Shown one piece after another: positions 37,676 through 48,576 of a stretch of DNA of 64,000 nt. The notes under the pieces are model-generated. The model did no database searches and was not told the DNA's origin. It saw nothing but the letters and a program-made list of their open reading frames with translations. The stretch lies in assembly GCA_032718475.1 (NCBI GenBank), contig JAUCBJ010006670.1:1-64000 (forward strand), given 5' to 3'. The translations under genes and the position numbers were made by a program. Each line of letters opens with the position of its first letter. Positions within the stretch are counted from its first letter, which is position 1. Origin of the DNA: Nemertoderma westbladi. Lineage: Eukaryota; Xenacoelomorpha; Nemertodermatida; Nemertodermatidae.

Positions 37676-38688
37676 CTGCTCGATCTAGTAGCAGTTGGAG
37701 AATCGGGAAGCCTGGAAGGATCTCATTTCCACTGTCCGAGTTCGCTCGACCTAGTAGTAGTTGGAGAATCGGAAAGCCTGGAAGGATCTCATTTCCACTG
37801 CCCGAGCTCGCTCGACCTAGTAGTAGTTGGAGAATCGGAAAGCCTGGAAGGATCTCATTTCCACTGTCCGAGCTCGCTCGACCTAGTAGTAGTTGGAGAA
37901 TCGGGAAGCCTGGAAGGATCTCATTTCCACTGTCCGAGCTCGCTCGACCTAGTAGTAGTTGGAGAATCGGGAAGCCTGGAAGGATCTCATTTCCACTGTC
38001 CGATCTCGCTCGACCTAGTAGTAGTTGGAGAATCGGGAAGCCTGGAAGGATCTCATTTCCACTGTCCGAGCTCGCTCGACCTAGTAGTAGTTGGAGAATC
38101 GGGAAGCCTGGAAGGATCTCATTTCCACTGTCCGAGTTCGCTCGACCTAGTAGTAGTTGGAGAATCGGGAAGCCTGGAAGGATCTCATTTCCACTGTCCG
38201 ATCTCGCTCGACCTAGTAGTAGTTGGAGAATCGGGAAGCCTGGAAGGATCTCATTTCCACTGTCCGAGTTCGCTCGACCTAGTAGTAGTTGGAGAATCGG
38301 GAAGCCTGGAAGGATCTCATTTCCACTGTCCGAGCTCGCTCAACCTAGTAGTAGTTGGAGAATCGGGAAGCCTGGAAGGATCTCATTTCCACTGTCCGAG
38401 CTCGCTCAACCTAGTAGTAGTTGGAGAATCGGGAAGCCTGGAAGGATCTCATTTCCACTGTCCGAGCTCGCTCGACCTAGTAGTAGTTGGAGAATCGGGA
38501 AGCCTGGAAGGATCTCATTTCCACTGTCCGAGCTCGCTCAACCTAGTAGTAGTTGGAGAATCGGGAAGCCTGGAAGGATCTCATTTCCACTGTCCGATCT
38601 CGCTCGACCTAGTAGTAGTTGGAGAATCGGGAAGCCTGGAAGGATCTCATTTCCACTGTCCGATCTCGCTCGACCTAGTAGTAGTAGT
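37676..38688. repeat. 66-bp minisatellite
   Basis: About 15 copies of a 66-bp unit (CTCGACCTAGTAGTAGTTGG, AGAATCGGGAAGCCTGG, AAGGATCTCATTTCCACTGTCCGAG). Copies differ by single bases. Unlike other arrays here it does not touch a recognised exon, though it lies about 570 bp past the nested gene. Confidence 0.95.
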
Positions 38689-38885
38689 TCAATAAAGGAA
38701 TATGAAACCTTTGCGTATAAATCAATAGGTTGGAGCGGTCGAATTCATCCCGACAACTCATTAAAATAAAATTCCGTTTCCTATTGTAACTCGATCTTAG
38801 GAAATCGCTGTAACTTTGCAGCAAGTCCGAGGCATCTAGAACTGTTTGTTATTGGCTGCTAGCATATATAATACATTTCTGTGTA

Positions 38886-39418
38886 ATATGTGTATGACAG
38901 AGTTAGAACTACCTCCCACCTCGTATATATTCCCAATGTGTATGACAGAGTTAGAACTACCTCCCACCCCGTATATATTCCCAATGTGTATGACAGAGTT
39001 AGAACTACCTCCCACCTCGTATATATTCCCAATGTGTATGACAGAGTTAGAACTACCTCCCACCTCGTATATATTCCCAATGTGTATGACAGAGTTAGAA
39101 CTACCTCCCACCTCGTATATATTCCCAATGTGTATGACAGAGTTAGAACTACCTCCCACCTCGTATATATTCCCAATGTGTATGACAGAGTTAGAACTAC
39201 CTCCCACCTCGTATATATTCCCAATGTGTATGACAGAGTTAGAACTACCTCCCACCTCGTATATATTCCCAATGTGTATGACAGAGTTAGAACTACCTCC
39301 CACCTCGTATATATTCCCAATGTGTATGACAGAGTTAGAACTACCTCCCACCTCGTATATATTCCCAATGTGTATGACAGAGTTAGAACTACCTCCCACC
39401 TCGAATATATTCCCAATG
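38886..39418. repeat. 48-bp minisatellite
   Basis: Eleven nearly identical copies (TGTGTATGACAGAGTTAG, AACTACCTCCCACCTCG, TATATATTCCCAA). Because 48 is a multiple of three, several frames stay open (185-225 codons) on both strands; I treat these as artefacts. On the minus strand each copy holds CGAG/GTGGGAGGTAG, donor-like, but no HYDIN exon is recognised beside it. Confidence 0.95.
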
Positions 39419-39587
39419 ATAATGATTGCTATATGTATGTTGTAGTATAATGAGGATGTGGGTGGATGCCTGTGCGCATACAACGAGCTGATTAAAATAT
39501 GAGTTATAAACACCTATACGATATATGTGTGACCGTAGTATCATCCTGGCATGCCACTCACTCGCGATTGGATGGGATCGGGATATA

Positions 39588-40385
39588 ACAGGGGGGGGGG
39601 GTGGGGGGGGGGGATGTTAAAGGGATTGAGGATGTTGCAACTGGAATCGGGACGGAACAGTGTTAGATGTAACAGCTGTGGGTGTGTAACAGGGGTGGGA
39701 TGTCACAGGGGTGAGGGTGTAATAGGGGTGGGGGTGTAATAGGGGTGGGGATGTAACAGGAGTGGGGTGTAACAGGGGTGGGGTGTAACAGGTGTGTTGA
39801 GTAATATGGGTGGGGTGTAAAATGGGTGGGGATGTAATAGGGATCGCGACAGAACAGTGTTAGATGTAACAGCTGTGGGGTGTAACAGCTGTGGGGTGTA
39901 ACAGTTGGTGGGATGTAACAGGGGTGGGGGTGTAATAGGGGTGTGGGTGTAATAGGGGTGAGGGTGTAATATGGGTGGGGGTGTAATAGTGGTGGGGATG
40001 TAACAGGGGTGCGGTGTGACAGGGGTGGGGTATAACAGGGGTGGGGTGTAATAGGGGTGGGGTGTAATAGGGGTGGGGAGGTAATAGGGGTGGGGTGTAA
40101 TAGGGGTGGGGATGTAACAGGGGTGAGGGTTAATGTGGGTGGGGGTGTAATAGGGGTGGGTGATGTAACTAGGGATCGGGACGGAACAGGGGTGGGGTGT
40201 ACAGGGGTGGGGTGTAACAGCGGTGGGGTGTAACAGGTGGTGGGGTGTAACAGGGGTGGGGGTGTAATAGGGGTGGGGATGTAACAGGGGTGAGGGTGTA
40301 ATAGGGGTGGGGGTGTAACAGGGGTGGGATGTAACCGCTGTGGGGGTGTAACTGGGGTGTGGTGTAACAGGGATTGGGGTTAAAT
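39588..40385. repeat. G-rich minisatellite, about 14-17-bp units
   Basis: Degenerate repeats of GGGGTGTAACAG / GGGGTGTAATAG over 800 bp, opening with an interrupted poly-G run. High G-quadruplex potential on the plus strand. No coding signal. Confidence 0.92.
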
Positions 40386-41904
40386 TTATGGATGGGCCAA
40401 TATGAAGGATTTAGCCAATTATTATTTGAGGAACTTTATTCTTATAATTACACCAAAGCGAATGAAGTAGAGTATGTGTGTGTGTGTGTGTATATTCCCA
40501 GGTACTCTTACCATGTATATAATTAATGCCATGTGCTGAAGGTTTTCTGCTACTCAATCCAAGTAGCTACAGTATAGTATACTAATGCTCCAAGGCCTGT
40601 CTGAATCCAACTAATTAATGCATTATACACGAAGTGACACTTTACCTGTCCTCACTCATACAGCGATAGAGGTAGTAGCGATACAGCGGTACTAATGCTG
40701 CACAGTAGAGTTAGGTAGGTAGCGCTATATGATACCGACTAAGGTTTAATCCTTTTACTGCCATTCCTTGAGCTTCCCATTCCACACCCGCTACATACAT
40801 TATAAAGTTACATCAAACCTCTTGTAATTCTTAGTAATTCAATTACAGGAAAACCCACCTATAATAAATAGGTTGGTTTAAATATATTTGGTTCACATAG
40901 TAAAAAATAAAAATCAATAGAAAACGAATGTCATGTAGTTTTGAAACACATTGTGTTATTCTTTAAAATTAGAATTCTGTCGGGTTCCTAAAACGAAGTA
41001 CAAAGGTAATAACTTCCCCTTACATCACACGTTATATAATTAACATCGCTGCAATGGGTAAATTAAACACATTTTCTTAATGTGATAAATAGTTATAATA
41101 AATATTTTATAATAAATAGTTAATAGGGAGTCGGCAGTGGGAAGCCTTTAGTTGGATTTTAATAGCCGTTCTCTGTGCTGAAACTATAGTATGTAAAATA
41201 TATAAAATATGATTACAGTTTTCTAAGAATAACAAATGTTGGTAAGGCAATCAATGTATGGATGTTATTGTAGGTGATCTACTCAACATTTCTTTGTTTC
41301 CTTGCAGTTTTTTTTCTGTGGATTAATTCTGAACAAACAGGCATTTACTAACGATGTCACACAACGGCGGACGTGATGGGCGTTATGAAACCCCGGGCGT
41401 TGTGCTATGTTAATTAAGGCTAACAAAATGTGTGTTATTGTGGACTTTCCGAAAAACAATGAGTTTGCTTGGATGTTACATAGAAATACGGCATATTTAT
41501 TTATTTTTGACTTACTTAAAGGACTTTTGCCAGACAGAATAATGAGTTGTGGTTGTTTGAAATATATGGTACTAACACAAGGATCTGAATGCGACGATCA
41601 CGACAATACAAATTATGTAGCTATAATAATAATATACAGAATCTACAAAGTAGATTGTTGGGAAAAACATAATTTATCTTATATATATATATTATATTGT
41701 ACTATAACGAGACGGGGGGGGGGGGGGGGGGGGGGTGGTGGTGGGGCTTGAAGACTTCGTCACACGTCCCACAATTGTTATACCAGTCGCGCAATGGCGG
41801 TATCCTCTATATTTCAGTAGAAAGTAAAGACCTACCGACGGCGGAAGAGAAAGTTAAGGAAAGATATATACTGTGATTAAAATTTAAATTAAATAAACAC
41901 AAAA
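40386..41904. other. HYDIN intron segment; (TG)n and poly-G
   Basis: Contains a (GT)9 run at about 40474-40490 and an uninterrupted G22 at 41714-41735. A 114-codon open frame at 41407-41751 runs into the poly-G and has no recognisable protein features, so it is not called. Confidence 0.5.
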
Positions 41905-42075
41905 TATAAGCTAAGTTCAGGCAGAAACTAGCGTGTTTAATATATACTCATACAACATTGTCATTGGGAATATCCATCATCATTACTTAGCGAAAAGTTT
42001 AAAGGATGAGTTGGGATCGAACCGTGAACTTCTATTCTAAAGTGCATCACCGTTACCACTCGACTATAAATTCCA
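41905..42075 (-). mobile_element. tRNA-derived SINE, copy 1
   Basis: On the minus strand TAGTCGAGTGG (A box, 42057-42067) is followed 44 bases on by GGTTCGATCCC (B box, 42013-42023), then a body with TTTTCGCTAAGT and CTGAACTTAGCTT shared with the copy at 46310-46480. No matching acceptor stem, so not a working tRNA gene. Confidence 0.72.
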
Positions 42076-42255
42076 ACGGAGATACCATCTTAATCCAGGC
42101 CATAGATCTTTGCCTTGTGCCATGAAATCTGCTGAGACTGAAGACCAAAATATCTAGGCCAACGCAACTATTTTCTTGGCAGCAGTATACACCTCGCATT
42201 AAAATGTTGACAGTATTATAGCAGGACTCTATTAGTTATTGCTTTATGTACTTAC

Positions 42256-42459
42256 GTGCAGGTAATGGGAACTATTAAAGTTGGATCTTTCGTTCCGTAT
42301 AACCGCACACAAAGGTTCTCCGTACACTTCCCAACCACGTAGGAACTCACTATCACTGGGACCTCGGCAACAGATTGAGATTCTAGAACACCCCGCGGTT
42401 GCGAACAATAGAACTTTACTGTGGTCAACTCATTCACTGTTTGAGGAATCACTTCATAC
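42256..42459 (-). CDS. HYDIN: HYDIN exon before the 18.6-kb intron (visible residues 574-642)
   Basis: Phase 2 in and out (GTTTTAG acceptor; TGCAC/GTAAGT donor). It encodes YEVIPQTVN, GVLESQSVAEVPV and VRLYGTKDP ending in PITCT, an ASH domain of HYDIN. The following intron (23619-42255) carries the nested gene on the opposite strand. Confidence 0.9.
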
Positions 42460-43689
42460 CTAAAACATTAATAGTCATTAATATATATAAATTAAATAAA
42501 ATAATAATTCCATATAAATCTAGGAAAATTTGCAATATTAATAAGGAGAAATAACGAAATAAAATGTTAACGAATTATTGACAATATCAAGATCACCATA
42601 ACAATGAAATATGATTCGAAAAAATCGCATGAAAATTTCACACTGACTTCCACAATCAACGCGACTCATCCATTAATCACTCTTTTGCACTTTAAATACC
42701 AATATGTTTCGTTGATTTTATTTATAAATTAACTAATTTTGTTTGTCGCAACGAACATAACGTGGCTATCGGGCCTCCCAATGGGGTTATTGGAACTCCG
42801 ACAACATAATGATAAAACAGCTTCATATCGGAGTAATAGCCCATTTAAATAACAGCACAATTACAATATCAAAAGAGAAATCAAACCGTTTGCATTTCTC
42901 CTATCAGCTTTTAAGTTGTATTTGAAAACGTTCCCTTAATTAATCAATTCATTCCAAAACATATGCTTCCTTGTAATAGATAATCTTGCCGATCATCCAC
43001 CCATATTAAATAAGCCGTGTAATGTTCTCAAATTATTACTTAGTATTTGTTATTGGGCATATTTAATAACCAGTTAAAACATATAAAGTTAATAAACCTC
43101 TCTTAAGTTGATTAATTGCAGTTAATGTCCACATCATTATACAGTGTAAGTTCACACCTCGAATACATTTTCATATAAATCGTACACTCCCTTTTCCCTG
43201 TAACCACATGTCATCATATTATTTTAGAAGTAAACAACAGTTATTGGGACAATTTTCTCCTGGAGAGGAATGAATTTTGAATGCGCCTATGATTTCCACT
43301 ACTCAAGCCATGCGATCGCACGAAATATTACAACTTCGCATTAATTACTGGACGCACGCAATCGTTTGAATTCATGCTTCATTACGTCGTGTGAACCAAG
43401 CCTAAGGTGTAGCGTTAAACATATGGCCTGCTATTAATTATATCACAGTTTTGTGCTACCATGATTATTACATATCCTAAACAGAAACATTCTACACCAA
43501 TTTATTAAACTTAGGGCCTAGTTTACATTAACTCAAATAACAGCTGATTACTCTCAAAAATAAAACTGTAACCTGTTCTATTGACTTTCGTTCATTGTTT
43601 TGGTTAGCATAACGTGTCACTGTAACCTGCTCCTTTCCCTTCACTGATAATTAACAGTACTCACTAGCTCCGCGTACAATTGCACCTTA
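42460..43689. other. HYDIN intron segment with dispersed repeat
   Basis: AT-rich. 43535-43645 holds the inverted counterpart of the repeat at 26765-26815 and a copy of the dispersed TGTAACCTGCTCCTTT / TTCATTGTTTTGGTT repeat. No gene. Confidence 0.45.
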
Positions 43690-44119
43690 TGTATTTAGTA
43701 CTATATAACAGTACACACTTAGCTAGTTAAGTACACTGTACCTTGTATTTAGTACTATAACAATACACACACTTAGCTAGTTAAGTACACTGTACCTTGT
43801 ATTTAGTACTATAACAATACACACACTTAGCTAGTTAAGTACACTGTACCTTGTATTTAGTACTATAACAATACACACACTTAGCTAGTTAAGTACACTG
43901 TACCTTGTATTTAGTACTATAACAATACACACACTTAGCTAGTTAAGTACACTGTACCTTGTATTTAGTACTATAACAATACACACACTTAGCTAGTTAA
44001 GTACACTGTACCTTGTATTTAGTACTATAACAATACACACACTTAGCTAGTTAAGTACACTGTACCTTGTATTTAGTACTATAACAATACACACACTTAG
44101 CTAGTTAAGTACACTGTAC
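43690..44119. repeat. 54-bp minisatellite built on a HYDIN splice donor
   Basis: About eight highly similar copies. On the minus strand each contains AAATACAAG/GTACAGTGTACTTAAC; the exon 44120-44236 ends AATACAAG with donor GTACAGTG. The array starts exactly at the donor and extends into the intron. Confidence 0.93.
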
Positions 44120-44236
44120 CTTGTATTAAGATCTGTGTCGTTTGCGAGTTTCAAGCTAAGCTCATAAGGATGTCTGAGGAAGCACCTACCGAAATCCATG
44201 GTTGGTTGCACAGAGTAAACCGAAGGTATTACTGAT
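44120..44236 (-). CDS. HYDIN: HYDIN exon (visible residues 535-574)
   Basis: A 39-codon exon, phase 2 in and out. The acceptor TATAG/ATCAG was chosen over a second AG five bases downstream because only the first keeps the frame. It encodes MDFGRCFLRHPYE and LKLANDTDL, a clear HYDIN/ASH signature. Its last bases (AATACAAG) with donor GTACAG are copied about eight times in the 54-bp array that follows. Confidence 0.9.
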
Positions 44237-44866
44237 CTATAAATATAAAATATAGTAATTCTGCAAAATATAAAATACTTGAGATGTAATTCAGGTACAG
44301 AACTTCGAACAGCACTTTAACATGGAATATTATGGAGTGAACACAAATTAAACCAAGAACTTATAGAACATAGTATTTATTCTTATTTATTTTTATAGAA
44401 TAAATACTATGTTCTTGACTAAAATAAAAACATTAGTCGCTCCGAGCGGCAAAGTAAGCAAAATGTAATAATGCAATTTTATAATAACCTTACATAAAAT
44501 CGTATTTTAAATAACAGTAATGACAGATTTACGAATTCGCCATGTACAGATTTCAGTCCTGAATAATAATAATAAAAAAAGAAGAAAAATAATAAAGCTT
44601 AGTGCAACAAAACGCAGAAGTTTTATTACATGATTTTCATAACTTCAATTTGGAGTGCCGGTAAATGAAAAATTCCCATTAAAGAAAGATTCCGATAAAT
44701 GAAAAACGAAATTAAAAAATAATAAGAAATATTAAAAAATATTCTGACCGACAGACCGTCGAATAAGGCGATAGACATACACACAGTCTCACCCGCCCCA
44801 CTCACTTATTGATCAAAGCTTTAAACTTAATTGTTCGTTCATTACAAAAATATTAAATTACGCTAC
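44237..44866. other. HYDIN intron with 18-bp perfect hairpin
   Basis: GAACATAGTATTTATTCT (44366-44383) pairs perfectly with AGAATAAATACTATGTTC (44397-44414) across a 13-base loop. Otherwise AT-rich and featureless. Confidence 0.7.
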
Positions 44867-45056
44867 CTAGCGGTAATAGGAAGAACGAGAATTTCTGGGC
44901 CGACATTCTCCACATCGACCACTAGAGGGACATCGTATTTCTTCAGAGTGTTCGATAGCAAAGTAATTCGAATATCGAGTTCTCCCATTGGCGGAATTGT
45001 TGCGGATTGCGGTTCTATGAGAAACTCGCGGGGGTTTTGAGGGCGGCAGTCGGGTC
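44867..45056 (-). CDS. HYDIN: HYDIN exon (visible residues 472-535)
   Basis: Phase 1 in, phase 2 out (ACACAG acceptor; GCTAG/GTAGCG donor). It encodes GPDCRPQNPREF, TIPPMGELDIRIT and VPLVVDVENVG ending in LPITAR, the end of one ASH domain. The donor GTAGCG departs from consensus at position +4. Confidence 0.9.
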
Positions 45057-45303
45057 CTGTGTATATAAATAATGTGTTATATTCGGTATCTAAACTTTCA
45101 ATAAAAACGTGATAAAAAGTAGGTTTATAAAAAATAGTGTAAATTGAATAATTAAAGAAAAAGGAAATAAAAAGAAAAAGGAAGTGAAGTACGTAAGAAA
45201 AAGGAAAAACATCGATATTTATTAAAATAAACAATGGTTTATACCAGAAATCTGATAAAGCACATATTTATAAAAGTGAAATAAACATGACAGATTAACT
45301 AAC

Positions 45304-45504
45304 CAGTCAGTATGGAAGATTCTGGTTCTAATATTCCACTCAAAGGCTCATCAGTACCGTCACCAGGTACGCGCAAACTGAAAGTAATATCGACAAGGGC
45401 GAGACTCTTAAGTTGAACGACTCGAGTCGAAGGAAACCCGTATGAGACGGAACCAAACTTCAAACGTTGGACGTCAAAGTGGAAGGTGGGGCCAACAACC
45501 GTTC
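45304..45504 (-). CDS. HYDIN: HYDIN exon (visible residues 405-472)
   Basis: Phase 1 in and phase 1 out (CCTATAG acceptor; CTG/GTTAGT donor). It encodes VGPTFHFDV, LKFGSVSYGFP, and VPGDGTDEP, among the most recognisable HYDIN segments. It was located by splice phase and translation; it is too short to stand out as an ORF. Confidence 0.92.
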
Positions 45505-46309
45505 CTATAGGGGAATCATAGTATTCGACTAATCAATCAGATATTTATGATGTTAAATAGTAAACTAGGTAAATCAGTATATATGATGTTATTTTACACA
45601 TTTAATACTGTTACTATTTTATATGTGGGGCTTCTGATGAAACATTACAACTTGGCTACGAATGCAACAGATGCGATTATGCTGCAGTATTGTCGCAATA
45701 GAAGTATACCTACTACTTGTTAGGAGTAATAACAGGTCGTGGTATTACCTGTCTTGCTGCACATAAAAATAAGGTCAACCTATCCAAAACGCCGCGTTAG
45801 CGCAGGTTCATGCATGCAGGTTCTGCTAAACTGAATGTAGACACACATAGCTGAATATGACCCCTAGCAGCAGGTGGGGTGGTCGAATGGAATTATGTAT
45901 ATTAATTGGCAAAAATAACCAAGACAACGGAAAAGCAATTAATAACTTAAGGTTCAGTTTCTTTGTAAAGAAGTCTCCCAGAGATGTAAACTCGTCGCTT
46001 CTGCAGACACTACTGGTTCTTCGCTACTGAATTTACAGCTGTTATTGGATATGTTAATACAGAGTGTAACTTAATGTTAAAATTTTGGAGTAAATTAAGT
46101 TTCTTCTTTCGATAAAAATAACAGGTTTTATAAAATAACACATAAATATGTGTTTATATGTATTATATGTATTTATAAAATAAAATAACACATTTTGATA
46201 TAGGAATTGACTGAACAAACGTAATACTTATACAATATATATTTTTGACCAAATCTAAAAGCATAAAACCGCTTGCAATGCATGTAATCAGTATTTATTC
46301 TTACATATA
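45505..46309. other. HYDIN intron segment, nothing clear
   Basis: 805 bases without recognisable gene or repeat. Confidence 0.4.
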
Positions 46310-46480
46310 CTCAGTGCTGTTTTGGCCTAGTGGTAAACTTGATCTATCAGTAATTATAGATCGCGAGTTCGAGCCCCTGGAAAGTAAAGCATATTTTCGC
46401 TAAGTTGTGATGAACTTGTCACGTCAGGATGAATTTATTTATGATTAGTTGTACAGAATCGCTCTGAACTTAGCTTTTGT
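46310..46480 (+). mobile_element. tRNA-derived SINE, copy 2
   Basis: TGGCCTAGTGG (A box, 46323-46333) and GAGTTCGAGCCCC (B box, 46365-46376), then TTTTCGCTAAGT and CTGAACTTAGCTT at the same spacing as in copy 1 on the opposite strand. Same family, different insertion. Confidence 0.72.
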
Positions 46481-46794
46481 TCGGATCGGATTACCGCAAT
46501 TTTATGGAGCTGCGTTACCGTCAAAATAAGAAGCTAGAGAATAAAACAATTTGAAGCAGAACAGAGAAATGTAAATCAGAAAATGTAAGTCAGAAGAGAT
46601 AAATATGGTATATAAGAGATACAACATCACCATACCACAATAACAGTAAAAGTCAGTAAAAAAATTTGTTTATTTTTTCAATTTTTATCACAAACATGTG
46701 GCTTAAGTCAATATAAAACCATGCTTGGAAGAAGCCTAAATATGTCTACTACACATTTGAAATTTGTTGTAAAATCTGACACCTTTTCAATAAT

Positions 46795-47383
46795 GCCCAA
46801 CATAACGCTATCATACCTCAAAACAAAAATAACGCTATAATATAACGATATTATCCTACAATAACGCTATCATACTATAATAACGCTATTCCATAACACT
46901 ATCATATTAAAACAAACTACAATAACAATAAAAGATAATAATGATGTCATACTACAATAACGCTATAGTATAACGACCGCTATCACATTATAGTGACGCT
47001 ATACTATAACGCTACAATACAATAACGCTATAGTACAACACTATAATGACGCTTTAAAATAATAATATAATACTATACTAACGGTATAATATCACGCTAT
47101 TACTACAATAATAACGCTATGGTATAACGCTATAAATCTACAATAACGCTATAATATAACGCTATCGCACTATAATACAACACTTTCAGATGTTACAGAT
47201 AACATAACTCTAGTAAACTACAACAAGGCTATAATAACAATATATAATGTTTTCATACAATAACATACGGCTATCATACTACAATAAATCTATAATTATG
47301 CTATCGTACTATAACATAACGATTTTCAACTATTACATAACGCTATCACACTATAATTGTGCTGTAATATAACGCTTTCATAC
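46795..47383. repeat. degenerate ATAACGCTATCATAC repeat next to a HYDIN donor
   Basis: Loose repetition of TAACGCTAT, CTATCATAC and TACAATAACG. On the minus strand copies read GTATGATAGCGTTAT, very like the first intron bases after the exon 47384-47486 (GTATGAAAGCGTTAT). One copy (46805-46825) even reads GAG/GTATGATAGCG. Older and more eroded than the other arrays. Confidence 0.75.
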
Positions 47384-47486
47384 CTGTAATCGATATTGTG
47401 ATCGGCTTTAAAGCTCCATCTATTAGTAGGTTGAAGGTCTCAGTAAATGAACCCAGTGTGTGGCAGTTAACTGTAATCTCTATAGC
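47384..47486 (-). CDS. HYDIN: HYDIN exon (visible residues 371-405)
   Basis: A short 103-base exon, phase 0 in and phase 1 out, with CTTTCAG acceptor and ACAG/GTATGA donor. It encodes AIEITVNC, TLGSFTETFNL and LKPITISITG, finishing the ASH domain started in the exon at 49935. The donor opens directly into a degenerate array of GTATGATAGCGTTAT-like copies. Confidence 0.88.
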
Positions 47487-48570
47487 CTGAAAGGAATGAT
47501 GGTAGGTGGGTGAGCTCGTGTATTATAATATAAACACGTTGTGGGGATTTCGCGCAGCACGAGAGCCGATATAAGAAAAGTGTTACATATACGAAAAATG
47601 TCTTTCCCCAAATATCAATGTGTGATGCCTTCAGTTTGCGTGAACGTGGTTCTAAAAACAGAAGTCCATTTAAGTTTGGTCTTGCACGGTTTTAACTGTC
47701 ATTTGCTACTAATTTGGGCTGATTAAGTTCAGTATGACATTTTTAGTTTTACAATACTCCCCTCCTTCATTAGCCTCGTTGCGCTCGTCCTGTTTTGTCA
47801 CAATTTTTTTTTTCAAAATAGTTTTTACGTAGACTGACGACCTTTATAACTATGTAAAGATGCTGAAAATCTAAAAATATCCGTTTTATGGCGCATATGG
47901 ATACTCTTATGCACTTCAAAACTCATTACGTTCATCATGTACAACCTGGTCACCAAATATATACCTAACAACATTCCATTATCAGTATTGGACAAAATGA
48001 CATAGCGTCCAATATTACTAAACCATGTGGTTTACGTGTATTTTCAAAACAATACTCGATATTCGGAGTCAACACAGACTCGTCTTCATTACAACCATCG
48101 TTGCACTCGTCCTGTACATCTGGTCACCAAAATAAAAGGCTCTCTAAAACATTCCACCACCGGTACTGATTAAAATGACATATCGTCCAATATGTCAAAC
48201 AAGGTTGTGTACTAGTATAGTCAACACAACACTCGTCTCCTTCATTAGCCTCGTTGTGCTTGTCCTGAAGGCCCCACGCAAATTCTACTTGGAAAATTTC
48301 TAAACTTTTGCCAAATAACATGTGTACCAAGTTTCGTTAGATTTTATCTATAGGATTAGCTGAGTTATACGTTTAAAAACCCGGATATACAGATCTACAG
48401 ACACGCCGATTGAGACAGTGATACCCGTCTGCTCAGCTCGCTTACTTTCGTGAATCGCCCCACACCCTAAACTTACGGACTACATAAACATCAATAAACA
48501 ACACTTGGCTTCATAAAAATACCACAGATCGGTAAAAAAATTTCATATTCACTAACAATTTCATCATTCT
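47487..48570. other. HYDIN intron segment, nothing clear
   Basis: Two related stretches (about 47750-48000 and 48060-48240; CTCGTTGCGCTCGTCCTG, AAATGACATA.CGTCCAATAT) suggest a duplicated old element. No gene. Confidence 0.45.
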
Positions 48571-48576
48571 GTTTAT

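Noticed and set aside
38836-39513. Open frames of 185-225 codons on both strands
   Set aside because: Artefact of the 48-bp tandem repeat; periodic in every frame.
41407-41751. 114-codon ORF
   Set aside because: No recognisable domain, AT-driven composition, ends in poly-G.
46310-46390. Functional tRNA gene
   Set aside because: A and B boxes are present, but the acceptor stem does not pair and the body matches another SINE copy.
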